Assembly (NCBI RefSeq): GCF_016093545.1
Contig: NZ_JADKYX010000002.1
Span: 1-64,000, forward strand
DNA from: Massilia rhizosphaerae
GTDB taxonomy: Bacteria > Pseudomonadota > Gammaproteobacteria > Burkholderiales > Burkholderiaceae_D
DNA length: 64,000 nt
Direction: 5' to 3'
A program made the translations under genes and the position numbers. This document shows, in pieces, positions 16,794 to 25,303 of this stretch (position 1 is its first letter; each line of letters begins with the position of its first letter). The notes beneath the pieces are model-generated. The model saw only the letters and a program-made list of their open reading frames with translations. It was not told where the DNA came from and searched no databases.

Positions 16794-17819
16794 TTACCAG
16801 GCCCTGGCCGTCATCGGCGCGGTCACCCGCGCCGTCGTCCGGTTGATCGCATCGATCAAATCCTTGCCGATCCGCCCTTCCACCTGCTTCTGCACGGGCA
16901 GCAGGACCTGGCGCCACTCGGCCTGTTCCTGCGGCGTCAGCGTATGGATTTTCGTCTTGCCGGTCTTGCGGATCGCTTCCAGCGCGGCGTCGTTGTCGCG
17001 CTGGGCGATGGTTTTTTCGAAGGCCGTCGCCTCGCGCATCGCCTGCTCCAGTTCTTCGCGGATATCGCGCGGCAGACCGTCCCAGAATTTCTTGTTGACG
17101 ATGACGGCGTACCCGAGATAGCCGTGGTTCGACACCGTCACGTACTTCTGCACATCGTGCATCTTTTGCGTGTACATGTTCGACGGCGGATTCTCCGTGC
17201 CGTCCACGATGTGGGCCTGCAGGGCCGGATAGACGTCGGAAAACGCCAGCACCTCGGGAATCGCGCCGAGCGCGCGCATCTGGGCCTCGAGCACCTTGGA
17301 GCCCTGGATACGCATCCTGAGGCCGCGGAAATCCGCCGGCGTGTGCAGCGGCCGGTTGGCCGACATCACCTTGAATCCGTTGTCCCAGTAGGCCAGTCCC
17401 GTGATGCCCTTGGATTCCAGTTTCTGCAACAGGCTCTTGCCGATCGGTCCCTCCGTCACGGCATACAGCGCCGCCTTGGTCGGAAAGACATACGGCAGGT
17501 CGAAGGCCTCGAATTCCTTCACGCCCAGCGGCGCGAACTTGGCCAGCGACGGCGCCAGCATCTGCACGGCGCCCAGTTGCAGGGCTTCCAGCTCTTCCTT
17601 GTCCTTGTACAACTGGCTGTTCGGATAGACTTCGACACGGACCCGGCCGTGGGTCAATTGTTCCGCCAGGACGCGGAACCGTTCGGCCGCCTGGCCCTTC
17701 GGTGTGTCGGGTGCCACGACGTGGCTGAACTTGATGACGATGGGGGGCTGGGCCCGCACGCCGCCGGCGCCAAGGCCGGCCAGAACGGCGAACGCGGCCA
17801 GCAGGGCTTTGATACGCAT
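16794..17819 (-). CDS. dctP: TRAP transporter substrate-binding protein (DctP family)
   Basis: Periplasmic solute-binding protein of a tripartite ATP-independent transporter, probably for C4-dicarboxylates or similar acids. The 341-residue protein has a signal peptide (MRIKALLAAFAVLAGLGAGGVRA) and the DctP signature: KFSHVVAPDTPKGQAAERF, VYPNSQLYKDKEELEALQLGAVQM, LPYVF, LRMRIQGSKVLEAQMRALGA and the substrate Arg region. ATG 17819 is chosen since GAGGAAA lies 5 bases upstream; ATG 17831 is an alternative. No dctQ or dctM membrane genes follow it. It is divergent from a kinase/regulator pair of the DctS/DctR type, which likely controls it. Confidence 0.88.
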   Translation of the reverse strand: MRIKALLAAFAVLAGLGAGGVRAQPPIVIKFSHVVAPDTPKGQAAERFRVLAEQLTHGRVRVEVYPNSQLYKDKEELEALQLGAVQMLAPSLAKFAPLGVKEFEAFDLPYVFPTKAALYAVTEGPIGKSLLQKLESKGITGLAYWDNGFKVMSANRPLHTPADFRGLRMRIQGSKVLEAQMRALGAIPEVLAFSDVYPALQAHIVDGTENPPSNMYTQKMHDVQKYVTVSNHGYLGYAVIVNKKFWDGLPRDIREELEQAMREATAFEKTIAQRDNDAALEAIRKTGKTKIHTLTPQEQAEWRQVLLPVQKQVEGRIGKDLIDAINRTTARVTAPMTARAW

Positions 17820-17890
17820 AGATTTCCTCATGCTGCGGTGTATATTCGGATACCGGCCACCAGTGTGCCCCGTGCGTCACGGCGCCGCTA

Positions 17891-17906
17891 TCGTGGAAAA
17901 CCACGA
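17891..17906. promoter_or_regulatory. Inverted repeat between dctP and dctS, candidate regulator site
   Basis: TCGTGG-AAAA-CCACGA is a perfect 6-bp inverted repeat 20 bases upstream of the dctS start, in the 107-base divergent region shared with dctP. It is placed where DctR binding could control both sides. Identification as a DctR site is inference. Confidence 0.35.
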
Positions 17907-17926
17907 CAGGCGGCCGGTAGTAAAAG

Positions 17927-19936
17927 ATGAAACGTTATCACATGAAAACTTCCTTTACCTTGCCCCGGCCCGTCCCGGAAGGCCCGTGGCGCTGGCTGGT
18001 GCCGGTGTTGCTCGTGCTGCTGTTCCTGCTCGTCCTGCTGTGGCTGCCCTGGCAGGCGCGCCAGATGGAAAGCAACGAGCGCCAGGAGCAATTGATCGCC
18101 GACACCTTGTGGGTCGAGCAGACCTTGCGCTTCGAGCTGGCCCGCAGCGAGGAAGCGCTGGCCGCGCTGGGCGCCGACCTGGCCGTCGACACGCCGCCGC
18201 CGGCCGCCCTGCAGGCGCGCCTGGCGCAGATGTTCAAGAACGGGCACGAACTCCAGCGCATCATCTGGTACGACGCGAACGGCCAGGTCAAGGCGAGCCG
18301 CGGGCTGGAGCTGCCGCCCGAAGGTCTCACGCAATCGTCGCGCGACGCGGCCGCGATGGCGCGCAGCACCCGCCTGGGCCGCTACAGCGAACCGTACGGC
18401 GCGCGTGGCCTCGTGCACGGGCTGATCGACTTCCACCTGCCGCTGTACCACGCCGGCAAATACATGGGCAGCCTCGTCGCCACGTACAACTTGCAAACCT
18501 TGCTGGACGAAAACGTGCCGTGGTGGTTCGCCCAGGACAACGCCCTGTCCCTGCTCGACGGCGACGACCACGTCGTGGCGCAGCGCGCGGCCGGCGGGCC
18601 GGGGCGCGGCGTCTACACGCACAAGCGCGCGCTCGACTTGCCGGGATCGCAGATCGTGCTCGCCACCGACAGCGTCAAGGGCGCGCCCAAGCTGCTGCCG
18701 AACCTGCTGGTGGGTTCCGTGATCGTACTGGCGCTGGGCCTCGTGATCTCGCTCGTCGCGCTGTGGCGCCACATCGCGCGCACGATCGCGGCGGAAAACG
18801 CGCTGCGCCAGCAGATGGCCTTCCGCACGGCGATGGAAGATTCGCTGCTCACGGGCCTGCGCGCGCGCGACCTCGAAGGCCGCGTCACCTACGTCAACCC
18901 GGCGTTCTGCCGCATGGTCGGCCTGCCGCCGGAAGACCTGCTGGGCAAGATGCCGCCGATGCCCTACTGGGCGCCGGAAGCGATGACCGAATACGAAAGC
19001 CGCTTCCGCAAGGTGCTGTCCGGCCAGGTCACGCCGCAATTCGAAACCGTGTTCCAGCGCTCGGACGGCGTGCGCGTGCCCGTGCTCGTGTTCGAGGCGC
19101 CCCTCGTCGACGCCAACGGCCGCCACACCGGCTGGATGAGTTCCATCCTCGACATCACGGACCGCAAGCGCGCCGAGGAACTCAACCGCCAGCAGCAGGA
19201 AAAGCTGGAGACGAGCGCACGCCTGGCGACGATGGGCGAGATCTCGTCGATGCTGGCGCACGAACTGAACCAGCCGCTGGCCGCGATTGCGAGCTACACG
19301 GCGGGCGCGCTGAACGTGCTCGCGCGCGCGGACGGCGACGACGGCGCGCCGGTGGATGCCGGCATGCTCAAGCGCGCGCTGGAACAGGCGAACACGCAGG
19401 CGCGCCGCGCCGGCCAGATCATCCGCAGCGTGCACGAATTCGTCAAGAAGCGCGAGCCGCGCCGCGAAACCGTCGCCATTCCCAACGTCGTCGACGGCAT
19501 CCGCGCCCTCGTCGAACTGCAGGCGCGCCAGAGCTACGTCAGCCTCTCGGTCGACGTCCCGCCCGACCTGCCGCCCGTGCTGGCGGACCGCGTGCTGATC
19601 GAACAGGTGCTGCTGAACCTCACGCGCAACGCGATCGAGGCGATGCAGGCCATCGATCCGGAGCGGCGCGTCCTGCGCATCACCGCGCACACCGGCGAGC
19701 AGGGCGAGGTGGCCGTGTCCGTGATCGACAACGGCCACGGCATCGCGCCGGAAGTGGCCGAGCGCCTGTTCTCGCCGTTCTTTTCGACGAAGGCCGAGGG
19801 CATGGGCATGGGCCTGTCGATCTGCCGCACGGCCATCGAATTCCACGGCGGCACCTTGACCCACGCGGCCAATCCGGGCGGCGGCACCGTCTTCACGTTC
19901 ACCCTGCAGCAGGCCCAGACGGCCCCCGTCGCCTGA
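17927..19936 (+). CDS. dctS: Sensor histidine kinase, DctS type
   Basis: The 669-residue kinase has TM1 at about residues 22-42, a periplasmic sensor domain to about 250, and TM2 near 262-285. A PAS domain (DLEGRVTYVNPAFCRMVGL ... SSILDITDRKRAEE) leads to a HisKA domain with phospho-acceptor His445 in MLAHELNQPLAAIASY and a HATPase domain (LLNLTRNAIEAM, DNGHGI, FSTKAEGMGMGLSI). The combination with a FixJ-like regulator 47 bases downstream and a divergent DctP gene matches DctS of dicarboxylate-sensing systems. A second Met at residue 6 is an alternative start. Confidence 0.9.
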   Translation: MKRYHMKTSFTLPRPVPEGPWRWLVPVLLVLLFLLVLLWLPWQARQMESNERQEQLIADTLWVEQTLRFELARSEEALAALGADLAVDTPPPAALQARLAQMFKNGHELQRIIWYDANGQVKASRGLELPPEGLTQSSRDAAAMARSTRLGRYSEPYGARGLVHGLIDFHLPLYHAGKYMGSLVATYNLQTLLDENVPWWFAQDNALSLLDGDDHVVAQRAAGGPGRGVYTHKRALDLPGSQIVLATDSVKGAPKLLPNLLVGSVIVLALGLVISLVALWRHIARTIAAENALRQQMAFRTAMEDSLLTGLRARDLEGRVTYVNPAFCRMVGLPPEDLLGKMPPMPYWAPEAMTEYESRFRKVLSGQVTPQFETVFQRSDGVRVPVLVFEAPLVDANGRHTGWMSSILDITDRKRAEELNRQQQEKLETSARLATMGEISSMLAHELNQPLAAIASYTAGALNVLARADGDDGAPVDAGMLKRALEQANTQARRAGQIIRSVHEFVKKREPRRETVAIPNVVDGIRALVELQARQSYVSLSVDVPPDLPPVLADRVLIEQVLLNLTRNAIEAMQAIDPERRVLRITAHTGEQGEVAVSVIDNGHGIAPEVAERLFSPFFSTKAEGMGMGLSICRTAIEFHGGTLTHAANPGGGTVFTFTLQQAQTAPVA

Positions 19937-19983
19937 ACCGTGATTTACAATAGGCCAAAAGAATAGAACACCCGGGAGACACC

Positions 19984-20577
19984 ATGCTGCACATCGTCGA
20001 CGACGAAGACGTCATCCGCGACGCCCTCGAATGGCTGGCGCAGTCGCGCGGACTGCCGGCCCGCGGCTACGCGGGCGGCCAGGCGTTTCTCGACGCCCTG
20101 GGCGACCGCTTCGTGGCGGATGCCGCACATGGCGACTGCGTCCTGCTGGACGTGCGCATGCCGGGCATGAACGGCATCGCCGTGTTCGACCAGCTGGTGG
20201 CGCGCGGCCTGCTGGCGCGCCTGCCCGTGATCTTCCTGACCGGCCACGGCGACGTGCCGATGGCCGTCGACTCCCTCAAGCGCGGCGCCTTCGATTTCTT
20301 CGAAAAACCGTTCAACGACAACCAGCTGATGGACCGCGTCGAGGAAGCGCTGGCCGCGTCGCGCAAGGCCGCGTCCAGCGACGCCATCCGCGCCCGCCTG
20401 GCCACGCTGTCGGCGCGCGAACGGGAGGTGCTCGACCTCATCCTGGCCGGCAACATGAACAAGGTCGTCGCCGACAAGCTCGGCATCAGCATGCGTACGG
20501 TCGAAGTGCACCGTGCCCACATTTTCGACAAGATGCAGGTCAAGACGGCCGTCGAGCTGGCCGGGTTGTTGAAGTAA
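19984..20577 (+). CDS. dctR: Response regulator, FixJ/LuxR type (DctR)
   Basis: The 197-residue regulator consists of a receiver domain (acidic pocket DDED at residues 6-9, phospho-acceptor Asp56 in LLDVRMPG, Thr in FLTGHGD, Lys in FEKPF) and a C-terminal LuxR-type helix-turn-helix (LSAREREVLDLILAGNMNKVVADKLGISMRTVEVHRAHIFDKM). It should be phosphorylated by the kinase encoded upstream and activate dctP. R. capsulatus DctR is of the same FixJ-like type, which supports the naming. Confidence 0.9.
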   Translation: MLHIVDDEDVIRDALEWLAQSRGLPARGYAGGQAFLDALGDRFVADAAHGDCVLLDVRMPGMNGIAVFDQLVARGLLARLPVIFLTGHGDVPMAVDSLKRGAFDFFEKPFNDNQLMDRVEEALAASRKAASSDAIRARLATLSAREREVLDLILAGNMNKVVADKLGISMRTVEVHRAHIFDKMQVKTAVELAGLLK

Positions 20578-20690
20578 CACCCGCGCACGGCTGGCCGCGC
20601 GTCCTGTGCCGCGCGGGGTTCGCTTGTAAAATCAACCTGAACATGGAGTGGTCGAACTCACCACGTCGAAAAATTCTTTAGGGAACGCAG

Positions 20691-21071
20691 ATGAGCGAGA
20701 AGACGATAGCCGACAAAATGTTCTTGAGGACCGCGAAATCGATGCTGATCCTGAACGGGAACGTCCACCCCGGCATGGTGTCGCAGATGCCGGCCAACCT
20801 GATCAGGAACGACGCGGACAAGGTGGACGTCGTGCTGCTGTTCGCGATGAACCGCAAGGAACTCGAACAATTCTTCCCCATCGCCAAGGAACGGCTCGGC
20901 GACAAAGGCTCGCTGTGGGTCGCCTACCTGAAGCAGACCGCCTCCAAGGCCACCGACATCAACCGCGACTCGATCAATGCCTATGCCAAGGAAAACGGCA
21001 TCACGGGCGTCGCCATGATCTCGATCGACGGCGACTGGTCGGCGCTGCGCATGAAGCGCATCGAACTCTGA
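20691..21071 (+). CDS. Conserved hypothetical protein, DUF3052-like
   Basis: The 126-residue cytoplasmic protein has an alternating beta-alpha pattern: ADKMFLRTAKSMLILNG, ADKVDVVLLFAMNRKELEQFF, KGSLWVAYLKQ, GITGVAMISIDGDWSALRMKRI. The order and the closing S-x-D-x-x-W-S-A-L-R-x-K motif resemble DUF3052-family proteins, whose function is not established. It has its own leader of 113 bases after dctR, with a TAAAAT box near 20630, so it is probably an independent gene. It ends 3 bases before the stop codon of the convergent queG. Confidence 0.7.
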   Translation: MSEKTIADKMFLRTAKSMLILNGNVHPGMVSQMPANLIRNDADKVDVVLLFAMNRKELEQFFPIAKERLGDKGSLWVAYLKQTASKATDINRDSINAYAKENGITGVAMISIDGDWSALRMKRIEL

Positions 21072-21074
21072 CGC

Positions 21075-22181
21075 TCACACCGCGGCGCCGTGGCGCGCCA
21101 GCGCCCACGCGACGTGCTCGCGCACCAGCGCCGACGGGTGGTCCGCGCGGGCGCGCAAGGCGGCGATGATGGCATCGGCGGCATCGGCGTCGCCGCCGGC
21201 ATTGCCCAGGCCCACGGCCAGGTTGCGCAGCCACCGCTCGTGGCCGATGCGGCGGATCGGGCTGCCTTCCAGGCGGCGGTTGAATTCCTCCTCGCTCCAG
21301 CCGAACAGCTCCACCAGTCCCGCCGCGCCCAGGCCGTTGCGCTCGTCGAAATCCGGCAGGCTCGAGCGCTGCGCGAACTTGTTCCACGGGCAGACCAGCT
21401 GGCAATCGTCGCAGCCGTAGATGCGGTTGCCGATCAGCGGCCGCAAGTCTTCCGGGATCGCGCCCTTGAGCTCGATGGTCAGGTAGGAAATGCAGCGGCG
21501 CGCATCCAGCCGGCCCGGGCCGAGGATGGCGCTCGTCGGGCATGCGTCGATGCAGGCGCTGCACTGGCCGCAGTGGGCGCCACCGGGCGCGTCGACGGGC
21601 AGCGGCAGGTCGACGAGGATCTCGCCGATGAAGAACGTGGAGCCGGCCGTGCGGCTCAGCAGCAAGGTGTGCTTGCCGCGCCAGCCGAGGCCCGCCTTCT
21701 GCGCCAGCGGCAGCTCCATCACGGGCGCGGAATCCGTGAACACGCGGTAGCCGTACTCGCCGACGGCAGCCCGGATGCGCTCCGCGAGCTGCTGCAGGCG
21801 GTTGCGCAACACCTTGTGGTAGTCGCGGCCGCGCGCATAGATCGACACGACGGCCGCCTGCGGATCTTCCTGGCGCAGGCGTTCGCGCGCGCGCCAGTCG
21901 GCCGGGGTCGCCATCGGCAGGTAGTCCATGCGCGCGCTGATCACGCGCACCGTGCCCGGCACCAGCTCGGCCGGGCGGGCGCGCTTCATGCCGTGGCTTG
22001 CCATATAATCCATGTCGCCGTGATGGCCCGCGTCCAGCCAGGCCCGCAGGCCCGCTTCCTGGTCGGCGAGATCGATGTCGGCGATGCGCACGTCGGCAAA
22101 GCCCAGCTCCGCGCCCCATGCCTTGATGGCCTGGGCGAGTGCGGGGAGATCGGGCGTGGCGGGCGACTGGGTGGCGGACAT
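21075..22181 (-). CDS. queG: Epoxyqueuosine reductase QueG
   Basis: The enzyme reduces epoxyqueuosine to queuosine in tRNA, the last step of queuosine synthesis. It is a cobalamin- and iron-sulfur-dependent protein of 368 residues. Visible features include the N-terminal ADVRIADIDL / HGDMDYMASH region, FTDSAPVMELPLAQKAGLGW with the catalytic Asp, and two 4Fe-4S motifs: CGQCSACIDACPTSAI and CDDCQLVCPWNKF. A C-terminal HEAT-like tail closes it. ATG 22181 gives the family length. It is divergent from tsaE, 30 bases apart, an arrangement I recall as common in betaproteobacteria. Confidence 0.95.
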   Translation of the reverse strand: MSATQSPATPDLPALAQAIKAWGAELGFADVRIADIDLADQEAGLRAWLDAGHHGDMDYMASHGMKRARPAELVPGTVRVISARMDYLPMATPADWRARERLRQEDPQAAVVSIYARGRDYHKVLRNRLQQLAERIRAAVGEYGYRVFTDSAPVMELPLAQKAGLGWRGKHTLLLSRTAGSTFFIGEILVDLPLPVDAPGGAHCGQCSACIDACPTSAILGPGRLDARRCISYLTIELKGAIPEDLRPLIGNRIYGCDDCQLVCPWNKFAQRSSLPDFDERNGLGAAGLVELFGWSEEEFNRRLEGSPIRRIGHERWLRNLAVGLGNAGGDADAADAIIAALRARADHPSALVREHVAWALARHGAAV

Positions 22182-22211
22182 GGCGGACCTACAAACCTCA
22201 TATTTTATTCG

Positions 22212-22700
22212 ATGCAGCAGCAAGTGAATGCCTATCTTCCCGACGAATCGGCCACGCAAGCGTTGGGCGCCGCCCTCGCGCGCGCGCTGCGCCCGGGCCT
22301 CGTCATGTATCTCCACGGCGACCTCGGCGCCGGCAAGACGGCGCTCACGCGCGCCCTGCTGCACGCGGCCGGCCACAAGGGCGCCGTCAAGAGCCCGACC
22401 TATACGCTGTCCGAGCCATACCGCATCGACCTGGACGGCCGGCCCGTCAACGTGATCCACTACGATCTGTACCGCATGTCCAGCCCGGAGGAATTCCTCG
22501 ACGCGGGCTTCCGGGAAGATTTCGACGGAAACAACATTTGCATCGTGGAATGGCCGGAAAAAGGCGAGCCGGTGTTGCCGCCGCCCGACGTTAAAGTGTT
22601 GCTTAAGGTCAGCGGACGCGGGCGTGAGGTAGAATTGCAGGCGTTGTCCGACCTGGGCCTGCTATGCCTCGAACGCCTGCACTACCCCCCGACACCCTGA
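22212..22700 (+). CDS. tsaE: tRNA threonylcarbamoyladenosine biosynthesis ATPase TsaE
   Basis: ATPase partner of TsaD/TsaB in making t6A at position 37 of ANN-decoding tRNAs. The 162-residue protein has Walker A GDLGAGKTALTRALL, VKSPTYTLSEPY, HYDLYRM and the Walker B-like IVEWPEKGE. The ATG 22212 gives the standard N-terminus (MQQQVNAYLPDESATQALGAAL). The last 37 bases overlap the start of amiC in another frame, a coupling commonly seen for this gene pair. Confidence 0.95.
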   Translation: MQQQVNAYLPDESATQALGAALARALRPGLVMYLHGDLGAGKTALTRALLHAAGHKGAVKSPTYTLSEPYRIDLDGRPVNVIHYDLYRMSSPEEFLDAGFREDFDGNNICIVEWPEKGEPVLPPPDVKVLLKVSGRGREVELQALSDLGLLCLERLHYPPTP

Positions 22701-24085
22701 TTCCCGGCTCCTTGACGCGACGTACGATCCTGAAGGCCGGCGGCACGCTGCTGCTGTCCGTCATCGCGCCACTGCCGGCATCCGCCGCCCAGATCCTCGC
22801 CGTGCGCGTATGGCCGGCCGACGACTACACCCGCGTCACGCTGGAAAACGACGGCGAACTCAAGACGACGCACTTCATGGTGCCGGACCCGCCGCGCCTC
22901 GTCGTCGACATCGAAGGCCTGGCGCTGAACGAGACGCTGAAAAGCCTCGTCGCGAAGATCGAATCGAACGACCCGTACATCAGGCAGGTGCGCGTGGGCC
23001 AAAACCGGCCGAACGTCGTGCGCCTCGTGTTCGACCTGAAGGAAGAGGTCAAGCCGCAAGTGTTTACGCTGGCGCCCGTCGCCGGCTACCACCACCGCCT
23101 GATCTTCGACCTGTACCCGGTCAAGGAAGTGGACCCGTTGGCCGCCATGATCGCCAAGGAAAACTGGACCACGGAGGCGGCTCCCGTCACCCCGACCCCG
23201 GCCGGGCAACCGGGCGCGCCGGCCGTCGAGCAGGCCGGCCCGGACGCCATCGCCAGGCTGGAAGCGGACGCGGCCCGCGCCGCGGCTTCCCCCGTGCAAC
23301 CGCAGCCGGCGACGCCGCAGCCGGCGACGCCGCAGCCCGCCGCCCATACCAAGGTGACGCCGGGCCAGAAAGTGATGCGCATGGTGACCATCGCCCTCGA
23401 CCCCGGCCACGGCGGCGAAGACCCGGGCGCCACGGGCGCGACGGGCGTGCACGAGAAAGACATCGTGCTGTCGGTGGCGAAGCGCCTGAAGGCCAAGCTG
23501 GAAGGCTTGCCGAACACGCGCGTGATGCTGACGCGCGACGCCGACTTCTTCGTCCCCCTCGGCCAGCGCGTGGAAAAGGCGCGCAAGGTGCAAGCCGACC
23601 TGTTCGTGTCGATCCACGCCGACGCGTTCGTCGAGCGGACGGCGCGCGGCTCGTCCGTCTTCGTGCTGTCGGAAAAAGGCGCCAGCTCGAGCGCGGCGCG
23701 CTGGCTCGCGAACGACCAGAACAAGGCCGACCTGATCGGCGGCGTGAATCTCGACAACCACGACCGGCAGCTCGCGAGCGTGCTGATCGACCTGTCGCAG
23801 ACGGCCCAGATCAACGACAGCATGAAACTCGGCAAGGCCGTGCTGACGGAGATCGGCGGCATCAACCGCCTGCACCGCGGTGTCGTCGAACAGGCCGGCT
23901 TCGCCGTGCTCAAGGCGCCGGACATCCCGTCGATCCTCGTCGAGACGGCGTTCATCTCGAACCCGGAGGAAGAAGCGCGGCTCAAGGACGATGCTTACCA
24001 GAACGAACTGGCCGACGCGATCACGAAAGGCATCAAACGCTACTTCGCGTACAATCCGCCGCTGGCGAAGAGCCGCATGACTTAA
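22664..24085 (+). CDS. amiC: N-acetylmuramoyl-L-alanine amidase AmiC
   Basis: The periplasmic septal amidase cleaves the amide bond between MurNAc and the peptide to separate daughter cells. The 473-residue protein has a Tat signal (LTRRTILKAGGTLLLSVIAPLPASA), an AMIN domain at about residues 40-150 for septum targeting, and a Pro/Ala/Thr linker with PQPAT repeats near 205-225. An Amidase_3 domain follows with Zn ligands in DPGHGGEDPGA, ETAFISNPEEE and the His in FVSIHADA. The Tat signal agrees with known Tat export of AmiC. Confidence 0.95.
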   Translation: MPRTPALPPDTLIPGSLTRRTILKAGGTLLLSVIAPLPASAAQILAVRVWPADDYTRVTLENDGELKTTHFMVPDPPRLVVDIEGLALNETLKSLVAKIESNDPYIRQVRVGQNRPNVVRLVFDLKEEVKPQVFTLAPVAGYHHRLIFDLYPVKEVDPLAAMIAKENWTTEAAPVTPTPAGQPGAPAVEQAGPDAIARLEADAARAAASPVQPQPATPQPATPQPAAHTKVTPGQKVMRMVTIALDPGHGGEDPGATGATGVHEKDIVLSVAKRLKAKLEGLPNTRVMLTRDADFFVPLGQRVEKARKVQADLFVSIHADAFVERTARGSSVFVLSEKGASSSAARWLANDQNKADLIGGVNLDNHDRQLASVLIDLSQTAQINDSMKLGKAVLTEIGGINRLHRGVVEQAGFAVLKAPDIPSILVETAFISNPEEEARLKDDAYQNELADAITKGIKRYFAYNPPLAKSRMT

Positions 24086-24121
24086 CGGACGCCCGCGGGC
24101 GTCCCCCTGAGGAGGATTCTC

Positions 24122-24940
24122 GTGAACGTAACGACCACTCAATTCGGGCAGCTGCCCGCACTGCAACTTCGCGCGCCGGACGGCGCCGAGGCGACCATCA
24201 CTCTGTACGGCGCCCACCTCGTGTCGTGGAAGGCCGTGACCACGGCCGAGGCGCCGGGCCAGGAACGGCTGTTCCTCAGCAGCCTGTCGGCGCTGGACGG
24301 CCGCAAGGCGATCCGCGGCGGCGTCCCCGTCATCTTTCCCCAGTTCGCCGAACGCGGCAACGGCATGCGCCACGGCTTCGCGCGCGTGTCGACCTGGCGC
24401 GTCGTCGACCAGGGCGAAGCGGACGGCGCCGCGTTCGCCGTGCTGGCGCTGAACCAGGCCGACCTGGCCCCCGACGTGGCGGCCGCGTGGCCGTACGCCT
24501 TCGAGCTGGTGCTGCGGGTAGCGGTGCGCGGCGCGCAACTGGACATGGCGCTCGACGTGCGCAACACGGGCGCACAACCGCTTCCCTTCGCGGCCGCGCT
24601 CCACACCTACCACCTCGTCGACGACCTGGACGCCGTGCGCATCGACGGCGTGCAGACGGACACGCTCGCCATCACCGACAAGCTCGACCAGGTGTTCGAA
24701 CGCATCGGCGGCACAATCACGTTCGACACGGGCGCGGACAAGGTGACGCTGGAGCAGACGGGCTTCAACGACGCCGTCGTGTGGAATCCGGGCGCGGCCG
24801 ACGCGGCGGCGCTGCCCGACATGGAAGACGAGGAATACCGCCGCTTCGTCTGCATCGAACCGGCCCTGCTGGAACCGCAGCAACTGGAGCCGGGCGGCAC
24901 CTGGCGCGGGACGTACCGGGCCGTGGTGCAAGCGGCATGA
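24122..24940 (+). CDS. D-hexose-6-phosphate mutarotase (YeaD-like aldose-1-epimerase family)
   Basis: The 272-residue galactose-mutarotase-fold protein should interconvert the alpha and beta anomers of hexose-6-phosphates. Motifs: LYGAHLVSWK, IRGGVPVIFPQFAERG, MRHGFARVSTWRV, ALHTYHLVDDLDAVRIDG and a closing VCIEPALLEPQQLEPGG with the catalytic Glu. Start is GTG with AGGAGGA 7 bases upstream. A strong hairpin follows the gene. It sits between amiC and the mutL region and has no obvious sugar-metabolism neighbour. Confidence 0.9.
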   Translation: MNVTTTQFGQLPALQLRAPDGAEATITLYGAHLVSWKAVTTAEAPGQERLFLSSLSALDGRKAIRGGVPVIFPQFAERGNGMRHGFARVSTWRVVDQGEADGAAFAVLALNQADLAPDVAAAWPYAFELVLRVAVRGAQLDMALDVRNTGAQPLPFAAALHTYHLVDDLDAVRIDGVQTDTLAITDKLDQVFERIGGTITFDTGADKVTLEQTGFNDAVVWNPGAADAAALPDMEDEEYRRFVCIEPALLEPQQLEPGGTWRGTYRAVVQAA

Positions 24941-24945
24941 CGACA

Positions 24946-24968
24946 AAACGCCGGCATTGCCGGCGTTT
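24946..24968. terminator. Hairpin terminator after the mutarotase gene
   Basis: AAACGCCGGC / GCCGGCGTTT forms a perfect 10-bp stem with a 3-base loop, 5 bases after the stop codon. The A-run on the left and short T-run on the right would let it act in both directions. Confidence 0.75.
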
Positions 24969-25045
24969 CAATTTGTAGCAAAAAAGAACGGCAACCTTCC
25001 CGGGCCGGCCTAGACTATAGTCAGGACAGCACACGGGGTGACGCG

Positions 25046-25291
25046 ATGGACACCAACACAACCGGCCGGCTGAAACGCCTGGCACTCGCGCTAGCGGCGG
25101 GCGGCGCCTTGTCGGGCTGCGCCGTCTACGCGCCGCCTTACGGGGCCTACGACGGCCCCTACTATCCTTACGGCTATGGCCCGGCCTATGTCGGGCCGCC
25201 CGTTTCGCTCGACTTCAGCTACCACGATTACGAATACCGCGGCGGGCGCGGGCATGGGCGCGGATGGGGCCACCGCCGCGGCTGGCATTGA
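25046..25291 (+). CDS. Small Gly/Tyr/Pro-rich lipoprotein
   Basis: The 81-residue protein has a lipoprotein signal ending LSGC (Cys about 25). Its mature part is dominated by Tyr, Pro and Gly (VYAPPYGAYDGPYYPYGYGP) and ends in a Gly/Arg/His-rich tail (RGGRGHGRGWGHRRGWH). Such low-complexity surface lipoproteins are frequent and poorly understood; the tail could bind metals or polyanions. It has its own short leader after the terminator of the previous gene and converges with the carbonic anhydrase gene, 12 bases away. Confidence 0.72.
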   Translation: MDTNTTGRLKRLALALAAGGALSGCAVYAPPYGAYDGPYYPYGYGPAYVGPPVSLDFSYHDYEYRGGRGHGRGWGHRRGWH

Positions 25292-25303
25292 CCATACGAG
25301 CGC

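Noticed and set aside
23200-23345. PQPAT repeats in amiC as a repeat element or CRISPR-like array
   Set aside because: The short direct repeats encode a Pro-rich linker between the AMIN and amidase domains and stay in frame.
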